The notes beneath the pieces are model-generated. The model saw nothing but the letters and a program-made list of their open reading frames with translations. It made no database searches and was not told where the DNA came from. This document shows, in pieces, positions 14,631 through 21,870 of a stretch of DNA of 22,540 nt. Every line of letters starts with the position of its first letter. The stretch's first letter is position 1. Both the position numbers and the translations under genes were made by a program. Source of the DNA: Phycisphaerales bacterium (lineage in GTDB: Bacteria; Planctomycetota; Phycisphaerae; Tepidisphaerales; Tepidisphaeraceae); NCBI GenBank assembly GCA_028288945.1, contig JAQGHH010000327.1:1-22540 (forward strand), given 5' to 3'.

Positions 14631-15608
14631 ATGGCAAATCAATCCCGATACCTGAACATTCTTCTCGCGGCGGAAGAGAGCGCCGGCTCGGCGGCGCTGC
14701 GGCAGATCTGCGCCAGCGGCCATCACGTGGCCGCGGTTCTGACGACCGCCCCCGGAGACCCGCAGCGTAGCGGCGCGTGTTGGAACGCCGCCCAGGCACT
14801 GGGCTGTCAGACGCTGCCCATCGCCTCCGCGACCGAACAGGGTCTGGCCGCGCTCGTGCGCCGTGAAAGCGTGGACATCCTCCTATGCGTCCATTCGACT
14901 TTCATCGTCGCGCCCGAGGTGCTCACCGTCCCGCGGATCGGGTGCTTTAACCTTCACCCCGGCCCGCTCCCCCGTTACGCGGGATTGAACTCGCCGAGCT
15001 GGGCAATTTATCATGGCGAAAAAGAGTACGGCGTCACGCTCCACCACATGACTCCGGTCATTGATGCCGGCCCCATAGCCTATCAACGGATGTTCTCAAT
15101 AGGTGACGAAGACACCGGGCTGTCACTCGCCACGCGCTGCATCCAGGAAGGTCTGCCACTCCTGCGAAAACTGCTGGAAGTCGCCGCCTGCGATGCACAC
15201 GCGATCCCCCGCGTCGCGCAAGACCGGAGCCGACGGCAATATTTGGGGGGACAACCGCCGCTGGCTGGGTGGCTCGACTTCTCCCGCCCCGCGCGCGAAG
15301 TTGTAAATTTCCTGCGTGCCGCGTGCTACCACCCCTTCCGCTCACCGTGGGGGCATCCCAAAGCGCTTTTTGCCGGCGCGGAGGTCGGCGTCGTAACCGG
15401 ATCGATGACGGGTGCACCCGCCGGCGCGCCGCCGGGTACGATCACCGAGATCACCGCGACGGGCGCGGCCGTCTGCTGTGCCGATGAGGTGATCGTGCTG
15501 CAAAGGATTCGCTTCGGCGGAGACTACCGAAACGCGGCCGAGGTGCTCAAGCCCGGCGCAATGCTCGGCCCCGTCGCCGGCTCCATTCTACCCGCCTGCC
15601 CCGTCTGA
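14631..15608 (+). CDS. Formyltransferase, Fmt/ArnA-like (10-formyltetrahydrofolate-dependent)
   Basis: The predicted 325-residue protein has both parts of the Fmt family. The N-terminal Rossmann-like formyltransferase domain carries the catalytic triad N107 and H109 (in FNLHPGPLPRYAGLN) and D145 (in VIDAGPI). The C-terminal part resembles the small OB-like domain (PPGTITEI to the end). The middle (WLDFSRPAREVVNFLRAA) resembles ArnA's formyltransferase half. It is unlikely to be the housekeeping Met-tRNA formyltransferase: it sits directly after a carrier protein, and the HPGPLPRYAGLNSPSWA loop resembles formylation domains of NRPS-type enzymes as I remember them. It could formylate a carrier-bound amino acid or an amino sugar of the repeat unit; the sequence does not decide between these. 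ATG 14631 is set by a perfect Shine-Dalgarno site. Confidence 0.82.
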   Translation: MANQSRYLNILLAAEESAGSAALRQICASGHHVAAVLTTAPGDPQRSGACWNAAQALGCQTLPIASATEQGLAALVRRESVDILLCVHSTFIVAPEVLTVPRIGCFNLHPGPLPRYAGLNSPSWAIYHGEKEYGVTLHHMTPVIDAGPIAYQRMFSIGDEDTGLSLATRCIQEGLPLLRKLLEVAACDAHAIPRVAQDRSRRQYLGGQPPLAGWLDFSRPAREVVNFLRAACYHPFRSPWGHPKALFAGAEVGVVTGSMTGAPAGAPPGTITEITATGAAVCCADEVIVLQRIRFGGDYRNAAEVLKPGAMLGPVAGSILPACPV

Positions 15609-15633
15609 ACCCCCGCTCCGAACCCCCGCTCCG
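15608..15633 (+). repeat. Perfect tandem duplication of 13 bases
   Basis: The unit AACCCCCGCTCCG occurs twice in direct succession in the short gap between the formyltransferase and the next GNAT-like gene; the first base is the last base of the stop codon. It looks like a replication slip and does not touch the coding frame of the next gene. Confidence 0.9.
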
Positions 15634-15638
15634 AATCC

Positions 15639-16739
15639 ATGGGCCGCACGCGCACATTTCTGGAGTCGGACATCCCGGCCGTCGCAGGCCTCTGGATGAA
15701 GATGTTCCGCGCCCGCAGGTCGCCGGCGCGGCCTTCGCTTCTCCGTTACTTCAATGAGGTTTTCTTCGAAAATCCGTGGCGCGAAGACGGGCCGGCGTCA
15801 CGGATTTATGAGGATGACGAGCGCAGGCTGGCCGGGTTTCTGGGCGTCATGCCGCGCCGCATGCTTTTCGAGGGGCGGCCGATCCGCGTGGCCGTCAGCA
15901 CCCAAATCATGGTGGACCCGGACCGCCGCTGCCCATTCGCGGCCGTGCAGCTGCAGCGCGACTTTTTCTCCGGCCCGCAGGATCTCTCACTCACCGACGG
16001 CGCCAACGACGTCTCGCGGAAACTTTGGGAAGGACTCGGCGGCAGCGTGGCGCTCATGTACAGCCTCGAATGGACGCGGGTCCTTCGCCCGACCCGCCAC
16101 GCGGCGGAGATTCTTTCGGGAAGAAAGCCACTGGCGACCGCGCTCCACGCGGCCGGGCCGCTATGCACGGTGATGGACGCCGCCGCGGCCCGGCTGCCCT
16201 TCGGTCCTTTCCGCGTGCGCCGCTCGCCCCTGCTAAGGGAGGAAGCGACCGTGCAATTGGTCCACGCGTGTGTGGAGCAACTGGGCCGCCAAGCGTCATT
16301 GCGGCCGCAGTACGATCCGGATTCGCTCAAGTGGCTTCTCGACATGGCCACCCACAAGGAAGCGCATGGCCGGTTTCACAAGGTTGTTGCCCGGGACGCC
16401 GGGGGACGGATCGCCGGCTGGTACCTCTACTACCTCAAACCCGGCGGCGCGAGCCAGGTCGTGCAGATCGGCGCGCGGGAAGGATCGGCGGGCGACTTGC
16501 TCGACGCGCTCTTTCACGATGCGTCCGCCGGTGGATCCACCGCCGTGTGCGGCCAATTCGACCCGACGCTCGTCCGCGAGCTTTCCGACCGCCACTGCGA
16601 CTTCCGCTGCCGGAGCCTCGGCGTGCTGGTCCACTCCCGCAACAAAGACCTCCTCCAGGCGATCCTCCGCGGCGACGCGTGCCTCTCCCGCCTCGAAGGT
16701 GAATGGTGCCTCCGCTTTGGCCGCGATGAATTCAAATGA
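15639..16739 (+). CDS. GNAT-like N-acetyltransferase family protein
   Basis: The predicted 366-residue protein begins like a GNAT domain (TFLESDIPAVAGLWMKMF), and its first half has a GNAT-like core (RLAGFLGVMPRRMLFEGRPIR, then VAVSTQIMVDP, followed by a helix and ending in the aromatic strand VALMYSLEWTRVLRP). A clear acetyl-CoA loop of the Q/R-x-x-G-x-G/A kind is not visible. The second half (about 200-366) looks like a second GNAT-like lobe (RFHKVVARDAGGRIAGWYLYY), so the protein may be a tandem-GNAT arrangement. Proteins of this style are common in exopolysaccharide clusters, but I know no proven function for them. The position right after the formyltransferase makes it a candidate transferase for the carrier-bound product. 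ATG 15639 has no good ribosome site and follows a 13-base tandem duplication. Confidence 0.68.
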   Translation: MGRTRTFLESDIPAVAGLWMKMFRARRSPARPSLLRYFNEVFFENPWREDGPASRIYEDDERRLAGFLGVMPRRMLFEGRPIRVAVSTQIMVDPDRRCPFAAVQLQRDFFSGPQDLSLTDGANDVSRKLWEGLGGSVALMYSLEWTRVLRPTRHAAEILSGRKPLATALHAAGPLCTVMDAAAARLPFGPFRVRRSPLLREEATVQLVHACVEQLGRQASLRPQYDPDSLKWLLDMATHKEAHGRFHKVVARDAGGRIAGWYLYYLKPGGASQVVQIGAREGSAGDLLDALFHDASAGGSTAVCGQFDPTLVRELSDRHCDFRCRSLGVLVHSRNKDLLQAILRGDACLSRLEGEWCLRFGRDEFK

Positions 16740-16793
16740 TCTTCCGTGTGATTGCATGTGGAAGACGAGGAGTGGTCATCTCAGAAACATCCC

Positions 16794-17948
16794 ATGATGA
16801 TCGAAACCCGGAGTCTTGAAGCTCTCCATGCGTTGGAGCCGGAAGTGCGGGCCGCTCCCTCGCCGCGCACGGTGGCGCATGTGACCTGGTCGCTGGTGGC
16901 CGGGGGTGCGGAAACGTACGCGCTGAGCATCGCGTCCCGCCTCGACCTGAGCAAGTTCCGCTCGGCTTTCTGTGCGGTGGATCAGGGCGGCGCGCTGGAG
17001 GCCGAGGTTCGCCGGCGCTTCCCGTGCGAGATTCTCCGCCGCCCGCCGGGGATTCACCCGGGGCTCGTCTGGAAGCTCTACCGCCTCTTCCGTCGATGGG
17101 ACGTCCGCGTCGTTCACACCCACCACTTCAATCAGCTTTTGTATAGCGTCATCGGGGCGAAGCTGGTCGGGGCGCGGATCATTCACACGGAGCATTCGGT
17201 CGAGGCGTACAAGCGCCGCCGACTGCGGATCGCCCTGCGATTGCTGTCCCTTCTCTGCCACAAAGTCGTCGTCATCGGCGACGACGGCCGCCGCACGCTG
17301 GAGGCGGGCGTCGGCATCCCTAAACGTAAGCTCCGCCTCATCCGCGCGGGAGTCAGTCTCGATCACCCGCGCGAGCCGCGGGCCCAGGTGAGGGCCGCCC
17401 TGGGGCTTGGCAAAGCGGAGCGCGTGGCCACGATCATCGCCCGTCTCTCGCCCGAAAAGAACCACCAGCTTCTGCTCTCTGCCTTTGCAACGGTGTCCCG
17501 GCGCATGCCCGAAGCCCGGCTGCTGATCGTGGGCGACGGGACCGAGCGCGACGCAATCGCGCAGGAGATTGAGCGGCTTGGGCTCCAAAACTGCGTGCGC
17601 ATGTTGGGAGTGCGGCGTGACGTTCATCGAATTCTCGCTGCGTCGGATCTGTTCGTGCTGAGCTCGGACCGCGAGGGGCTGCCCATCGCAGTGCTGGAAG
17701 CGATGGCCGCGGCCCGGCCCGTACTCGCCACCGCCGTGGGCGACATTCCGACCGTGGTCCGTGATGGCATCAGCGGCCGTCTCGTTCCGCCCCGTGACAT
17801 GCAGGCGATGGCCGTCGCGATGACCGAGCTCTTCCACGACCCGCAGCGTGCCTCCGCAATGGGCGCCCACGGTCGACGTCTCGTCCAAGAAAATTACGAC
17901 GTGGCGAAGACGGCCAGCGCCTTTCAAGCCTTGTACGAAGAAGACTAA
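16794..17948 (+). CDS. Glycosyltransferase family 4 (GT-B fold)
   Basis: The predicted 384-residue protein is a typical GT4 enzyme that would add a sugar from a nucleotide donor to the lipid-linked repeat unit on the cytoplasmic face. Its N-terminal domain shows WSLVAGGAETYALSIASRL with the Gly-rich loop, and VRVVHTHHFNQLLYSVIGAKL. The C-terminal domain has IARLSPEKNHQLLLSAFATV, LLIVGDGTERDAI and the donor-binding segment DREGLPIAVLEAMAAARPV with the E-x7-E motif. The start is uncertain: ATG 16794 or ATG 16797 gives the usual length, while an in-frame TTG at 16752 would add 14 residues. A GAGGAG at 16767-16772 stands too far from either ATG for normal spacing. Sugar and linkage cannot be read from the sequence. 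Confidence 0.9.
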   Translation: MMIETRSLEALHALEPEVRAAPSPRTVAHVTWSLVAGGAETYALSIASRLDLSKFRSAFCAVDQGGALEAEVRRRFPCEILRRPPGIHPGLVWKLYRLFRRWDVRVVHTHHFNQLLYSVIGAKLVGARIIHTEHSVEAYKRRRLRIALRLLSLLCHKVVVIGDDGRRTLEAGVGIPKRKLRLIRAGVSLDHPREPRAQVRAALGLGKAERVATIIARLSPEKNHQLLLSAFATVSRRMPEARLLIVGDGTERDAIAQEIERLGLQNCVRMLGVRRDVHRILAASDLFVLSSDREGLPIAVLEAMAAARPVLATAVGDIPTVVRDGISGRLVPPRDMQAMAVAMTELFHDPQRASAMGAHGRRLVQENYDVAKTASAFQALYEED

Positions 17949-17994
17949 GCGACGATTCCGATCCCAAGTTCCGCCAGTCGTCGGGGCACCACGG

Positions 17995-18010
17995 GCAAGC
18001 TGCGGCTTGC
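17995..18010 (+). other. Small GC-rich hairpin in the spacer between two glycosyltransferase genes
   Basis: GCAAGC, a four-base loop TGCG, and GCTTGC form a six-base-pair stem in the 107-base gap. No T tract follows, so it is not a convincing terminator; it might affect mRNA stability. It could also be chance. Confidence 0.3.
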
Positions 18011-18055
18011 TTGCACTTCCCCCGCGCCCACCGGCCACGACATACCCGGCCACCA

Positions 18056-19345
18056 ATGAACGTCGTCATCGTCAACGAAACGCTCGCTTACCCGCCCACG
18101 GCGGGGAACCGCATCCGCACGCTCAATCTGATGCTGCGCATGGCCCGACGGCACTCCATCACCTACATCTGCCGTAGCGGCGACGACTCAAGTGTGACTC
18201 GCGAAGCCCAGGAATTCCTCGCCGATCACGGCATCCACCCGATCATTGCCGACGGGTGTCCGCCCGCACGGACGCGGATCGCCACGCACGCCCGGCTCGC
18301 GGCCAATCTCTTCTCTCCACGACCGTACGCGGTTGTGTCACACGACAGTCCGGCCGTGCACGCCGTCATCCGCGCCTATGCGTCGAGTAACCCCGTCGAC
18401 CTCTGGCAATTTGAATGGCTGCCCTACGTGTCAGCGCTGCGGAACCGGCCCGACGCACGCAGGCTTTTCATGGCCCACAATGTCGAGTCGCTCATCTGGC
18501 AACGCTACCATGAGAACGAATCCAACCCCCTCCGCAGGTGGTACATCCGCCAGCAGTGGCGGAAGTTCGAGCGCTACGAACAGGACATGTTTGACGTCGT
18601 GGACCGCGTGGTCGCCGTCAGCGCGGACGACGCCGCCCTGGTCCGTAACCGCTTCGGCGTGTCGCACGTCTCGGTGGTCGACAATGGCGTGGACACGGAC
18701 TACTTCTCCCAAATCACGCAGGCCCGCCAGCCGAAGCTGATCCTCTTTCTCGGGAGCCTCGACTGGCGGCCGAACCTGGACGCCCTGCGCCTGTTGCTCG
18801 ACCACATCTTCCCGGCGGTGCTCGCCCGCGAGCCCACCGCCCGGCTCTGCATCGTCGGCCGCAACCCGCCCGTGTGGCTGACACGACGGGTCCGCCCCGG
18901 GGCGCTCGGCACAGACTCCCGCGTCGAACTCCATGCCGACGTCTCCGACGTACGCCCGTACCTCGCGCACAGCGCCGTGATGGTCGCCCCGCTGCGTATC
19001 GGCGGAGGCTCGCGGCTGAAGATCCTCGAGGCCATGGCCGCCGGCCTGCCCGTGGTCTCCACGCGCATCGGCTGCGAAGGCCTGACCGTGCAGGCGGACC
19101 GGGAGTTGATCGTCGCGGACGACGTGGACGACGTGTCCGGTGCGCTGGTGCGCTGCATTCAAGAGCCCGCATCGGCCGCAGGAATGGCCGAGCGCGCGCG
19201 TCAGCTCGTCCGCAGTCGCTACGACTGGGACACGCTCGCCGACCGCCTCGAAGAAGTCTGGCAACATTGCGCCACCGGGCATGCCTGCCGGTGCGTCGGC
19301 CCAGCGCGTTGCACGGCGTGCGCCGCCGTCCAATCAAGCCGATGA
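18056..19345 (+). CDS. Glycosyltransferase family 4 (similar to PEP-CTERM/EpsH1-associated sugar transferases)
   Basis: The predicted 429-residue protein is a GT4-type enzyme. Its opening (VNETLAYPPTAGNRIRTLNLM) and the segment FMAHNVESLIWQRYHENES followed by WRKFERYEQDMFDVVDRVVAVS resemble the sugar transferases of PEP-CTERM/exosortase-linked clusters (TIGR03087-like, from memory). The C-terminal domain has LFLGSLDWRPNLDALRLLL, and the donor site APLRIGGGSRLKILEAMAAG with the E-x7-E-like pattern. The likely start is ATG 18056; a longer reading from 18011 adds an unlikely Pro/Arg-rich leader. The last 25 residues are unusual, holding five Cys in the order C-x5-C-x-C-x5-C-x2-C. There is no clear ribosome site. 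Sugar specificity unknown. Confidence 0.88.
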   Translation: MNVVIVNETLAYPPTAGNRIRTLNLMLRMARRHSITYICRSGDDSSVTREAQEFLADHGIHPIIADGCPPARTRIATHARLAANLFSPRPYAVVSHDSPAVHAVIRAYASSNPVDLWQFEWLPYVSALRNRPDARRLFMAHNVESLIWQRYHENESNPLRRWYIRQQWRKFERYEQDMFDVVDRVVAVSADDAALVRNRFGVSHVSVVDNGVDTDYFSQITQARQPKLILFLGSLDWRPNLDALRLLLDHIFPAVLAREPTARLCIVGRNPPVWLTRRVRPGALGTDSRVELHADVSDVRPYLAHSAVMVAPLRIGGGSRLKILEAMAAGLPVVSTRIGCEGLTVQADRELIVADDVDDVSGALVRCIQEPASAAGMAERARQLVRSRYDWDTLADRLEEVWQHCATGHACRCVGPARCTACAAVQSSR

Positions 19346-19403
19346 TCCTCGACGGCCTCGCTTACCCCACAGCGCAACTGCGTACAAAGCAAGGTCCCAA
19401 CCC

Positions 19404-20618
19404 ATGGTTGTTGTACACCTGACAGCCTCGCCGTTCTTCGGCGGGCCCGAGCGGCAGATGCTGGGACTGGCCTCGAGCCTGCCGACGGAGGTTCGGTCAG
19501 TTTTCCTTTCGTTTTCTGAAGGCGGAAAATGCCGCCCGTTTCTCGAACAGGCCCAAAACTGTCGCCTGGGGACCGTGGAGCTCCAACACAACACGTCCAC
19601 CCTGCCGCGGGCAGTGCGCGAAGTCGAAGAGCACCTCCTGAGCATGCGGGCAGATGTCCTGTGCTGTCATGGCTACAAGGCGGACGTCGTCGGCTGGGCG
19701 GCCGCCCGCCTGGCCGGCATTCCTGTAGTCGCCGTCTCGCGCGGGTGGACCGCGGCCACCGTCAAGGTGCGGTGCTACGAAAGATTGGACCGGCTGGCCC
19801 TGCGCTGGATGGACCGCGTGGTTTGCGTGTCAGAAGCGCAGGCCGCGAAGGTTCGCCGGGCGGGCGTGCCGGAGGGGCGGGTCGCTGTCATACGCAACGC
19901 GATACACGTTGCACGGTTCGACGATCCCGACGCAGCTTACCGGCAAAAGCTTCACGAGTTGCTCCCCGTCCGCTGCCGACAGGTCATTTGCGCCGCCGGC
20001 CGGTTGAGCCCGGAAAAAGGGTTTGACGTCCTGGTCGAAGCGGCAGGCCGGGTGGCTCATTCGGACCCCTCCGCTGGTTTCGTGCTATTCGGTGACGGTC
20101 CGCAGCACGCGGCATTGCAGCGGCAAATTCTCGAAACGGGCCTCGCCGGCCGATTCGTGCTTGCCGGATTTCGCGACGACGTCGATCGATTCCTTCCCCA
20201 CGCCGATCTGATCGTGCTTCCCTCGTTGACCGAAGGCTTGCCCAACGTCGCGCTGGAAGCGTCCGCCGCGGGCGTGGCGGTGGTGGCAACCGCGGTCGGC
20301 GGTACGCCGGAGGCAATTCGCGACGGCCTCAACGGGTATCTCGTTCCCCCAGGCGACTCAGCGGCGCTGGCCGAGCGAATTGGCCATTGCCTGGCCCGCC
20401 CGGCAGAGAGCTGCGAATTGGGGCACCGCGGCCGCCGATGGGTGCGCGACCATTTCACTTTCGCGGCACAAGCGATCGCCTACCAAAGGCTGTTCGCGGA
20501 GCTGACCGGCCCCGAGCAGTTGCCATTGCCGCGCGCGCCGCGACCGTCCCGCCTTATGCCGGCTGATGAATTCGCTGCTCCACGTCTCACCGGCTACTCG
20601 GGAAATGGCCGGTCCTAA
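19404..20618 (+). CDS. Glycosyltransferase family 4 (GT-B fold)
   Basis: The predicted 404-residue protein is the third GT4 enzyme in a row. Its N-terminal domain begins with VVVHLTASPFFGGPERQML, where the Gly-Gly-x-Glu/Arg loop lies near the acceptor side, and contains DVLCCHGYKADVVGWAAARL. The C-terminal domain has CAAGRLSPEKGFDVLVEAAG, FVLFGDGPQHAAL and the donor-binding PSLTEGLPNVALEASAAGVAV with E-x7-E. A tail of about 40 residues rich in Pro and Arg follows the last helix and is probably disordered. ATG 19404 is preceded by AAGG (19391-19394) at a workable distance; the long open frame upstream overlaps the previous gene in another frame. It should extend the repeat unit on the cytoplasmic side. 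Confidence 0.9.
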   Translation: MVVVHLTASPFFGGPERQMLGLASSLPTEVRSVFLSFSEGGKCRPFLEQAQNCRLGTVELQHNTSTLPRAVREVEEHLLSMRADVLCCHGYKADVVGWAAARLAGIPVVAVSRGWTAATVKVRCYERLDRLALRWMDRVVCVSEAQAAKVRRAGVPEGRVAVIRNAIHVARFDDPDAAYRQKLHELLPVRCRQVICAAGRLSPEKGFDVLVEAAGRVAHSDPSAGFVLFGDGPQHAALQRQILETGLAGRFVLAGFRDDVDRFLPHADLIVLPSLTEGLPNVALEASAAGVAVVATAVGGTPEAIRDGLNGYLVPPGDSAALAERIGHCLARPAESCELGHRGRRWVRDHFTFAAQAIAYQRLFAELTGPEQLPLPRAPRPSRLMPADEFAAPRLTGYSGNGRS

Positions 20619-20662
20619 GCGCTTGTCCCGCACGTTGCATCCCTCTTTGACGGATCCTCAAC

Positions 20663-21847
20663 ATGCACATGAACCCCCATTTTTGGCTCATGGCCTTCTG
20701 GCTCTGCGCCGCCTGCGTGCTGTACGCCTACATCGCTTATCCGCTGTTCATCGCCGCGGTCGCGGCGATAAGAGGCCGGCCGATCCGTCCGACCGGATCG
20801 CGAGTCACTTCGGCAAGCGTCGTGATCGCGGCGCACAACGAGAGGTCTTCGATCGCCCGACGGGCGCGCGAGATGGCCGCGTTGATCGCGACGTCGGGGC
20901 TTGATGGCGAAGTGATCGTCGTCTCCGACGGCTCGACCGACGGCACCGCCGTCGCGGCTCGACTCGCGTCGCCACACGACGGTCCGCCGATCCGGGTCAT
21001 CGAACTACGCGAGCGGCACGGCAAAGCCGCGGCGCTGAACGCCGGATGCTCCGCCGCACGGGGCGGCGTCATCGCCTTCGCCGACACGCGCCAGACCTGG
21101 GCGGCCGATTCGCTCACCATGCTCCTGCAAAACTTCGCCGACCCCTCGGTCGGCGCGGTCGGCGGCGAGCTAATCGTGGAAACCGCGCCGGGCGTCATGG
21201 CCGGGGTCGGTCTTTACTGGCGGTTCGAAAAGTGGCTCCGCCGGCAGGAGAGCCGGGTGCACTCCACCGTCGGCCTGACCGGCGCCATTGCCGCCGTGCG
21301 ATCGGAGTTGTTCCGGCCGATCCCGCCCGGCACGATCCTCGACGACGTCCATTGGCCTTTGCGCGTCGCGATGCAGGGGTTTCGGGTGGTCCACGAAGGG
21401 GAGGCCCGCGCCTTCGACCGCCTGCCCGAGCGCCCGCGTGATGAATTCCGCCGGAAGGTGCGAACGCTCAGCAGCAACTTCCAACTCGTCGCCCGGCTGC
21501 CCGCCGCCCTGCTGCCGTGGCGCAACCCCGTCTGGTTCCAGTTCATTTCCCACAAGCTGCTGCGCCTTGTCGTGCCATGGGCGCTGCTCGGAATGCTCGT
21601 CGCTGGCGGAATGTTGGAGGGCGCCGGGTATCGCATGCTTCTGGCCGCACAGCTTGCCTTTTACGCGGCGGCATTGGTCGGAATCGTCCGTGGCTCCCGC
21701 GTGCGGTTGCGTTTGGCCTCGGCGGCATCGTCGTTCGTCGTGCTTAACGCAGCGGCCTTCCTAGCGTTCTGGGTCTGGATCACCGGCAACGCCGGCCGTT
21801 CGTGGACCAAGGTGACTTATGCCTCGACCCCGCGCGGCGCCGCCTGA
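20663..21847 (+). CDS. Membrane-bound glycosyltransferase family 2
   Basis: The predicted 394-residue protein has one N-terminal membrane segment (about 7-36), a GT-A catalytic domain and about three C-terminal membrane segments (about 290-375). Catalytic signs: SVVIAAHNE, VSDGSTDGT, GKAAALNAG, and IAFADTRQTW, where D-T-R takes the DxD place, a variant I have seen in related GT2 proteins. ILDDVHWPLRVAMQGFRVV supplies the acidic base pair, and EFRRKVRTLSSNFQ replaces the usual Q/RxxRW. The build is like hyaluronan/cellulose-synthase-type processive enzymes or simple membrane GT2 transferases. With a Wzx/Wzy pair present, addition of one sugar is the more cautious reading. ATG 20663 and ATG 20669 are both possible starts and neither has a strong ribosome site. 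Confidence 0.88.
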   Translation: MHMNPHFWLMAFWLCAACVLYAYIAYPLFIAAVAAIRGRPIRPTGSRVTSASVVIAAHNERSSIARRAREMAALIATSGLDGEVIVVSDGSTDGTAVAARLASPHDGPPIRVIELRERHGKAAALNAGCSAARGGVIAFADTRQTWAADSLTMLLQNFADPSVGAVGGELIVETAPGVMAGVGLYWRFEKWLRRQESRVHSTVGLTGAIAAVRSELFRPIPPGTILDDVHWPLRVAMQGFRVVHEGEARAFDRLPERPRDEFRRKVRTLSSNFQLVARLPAALLPWRNPVWFQFISHKLLRLVVPWALLGMLVAGGMLEGAGYRMLLAAQLAFYAAALVGIVRGSRVRLRLASAASSFVVLNAAAFLAFWVWITGNAGRSWTKVTYASTPRGAA

Positions 21848-21858
21848 TCACTGCAATT

Positions 21859-21864
21859 GAAGGA
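21859..21864 (+). promoter_or_regulatory. Ribosome binding site of the methyltransferase gene
   Basis: GAAGGA stands six bases before the ATG at 21871 and fixes the start of this right-edge gene. Confidence 0.7.
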
Positions 21865-21870
21865 ACCACC

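Noticed and set aside
17995..18010. Rho-independent terminator between two GT4 genes
   Set aside because: The stem has only six pairs and no T tract follows, so it is listed only as a weak hairpin.
16776..18056. Minus-strand open frame of 426 codons opposite the first GT4 gene
   Set aside because: It mirrors the GT4 coding sequence in the opposite frame; no motif, no ribosome site, and the plus-strand gene is clear.
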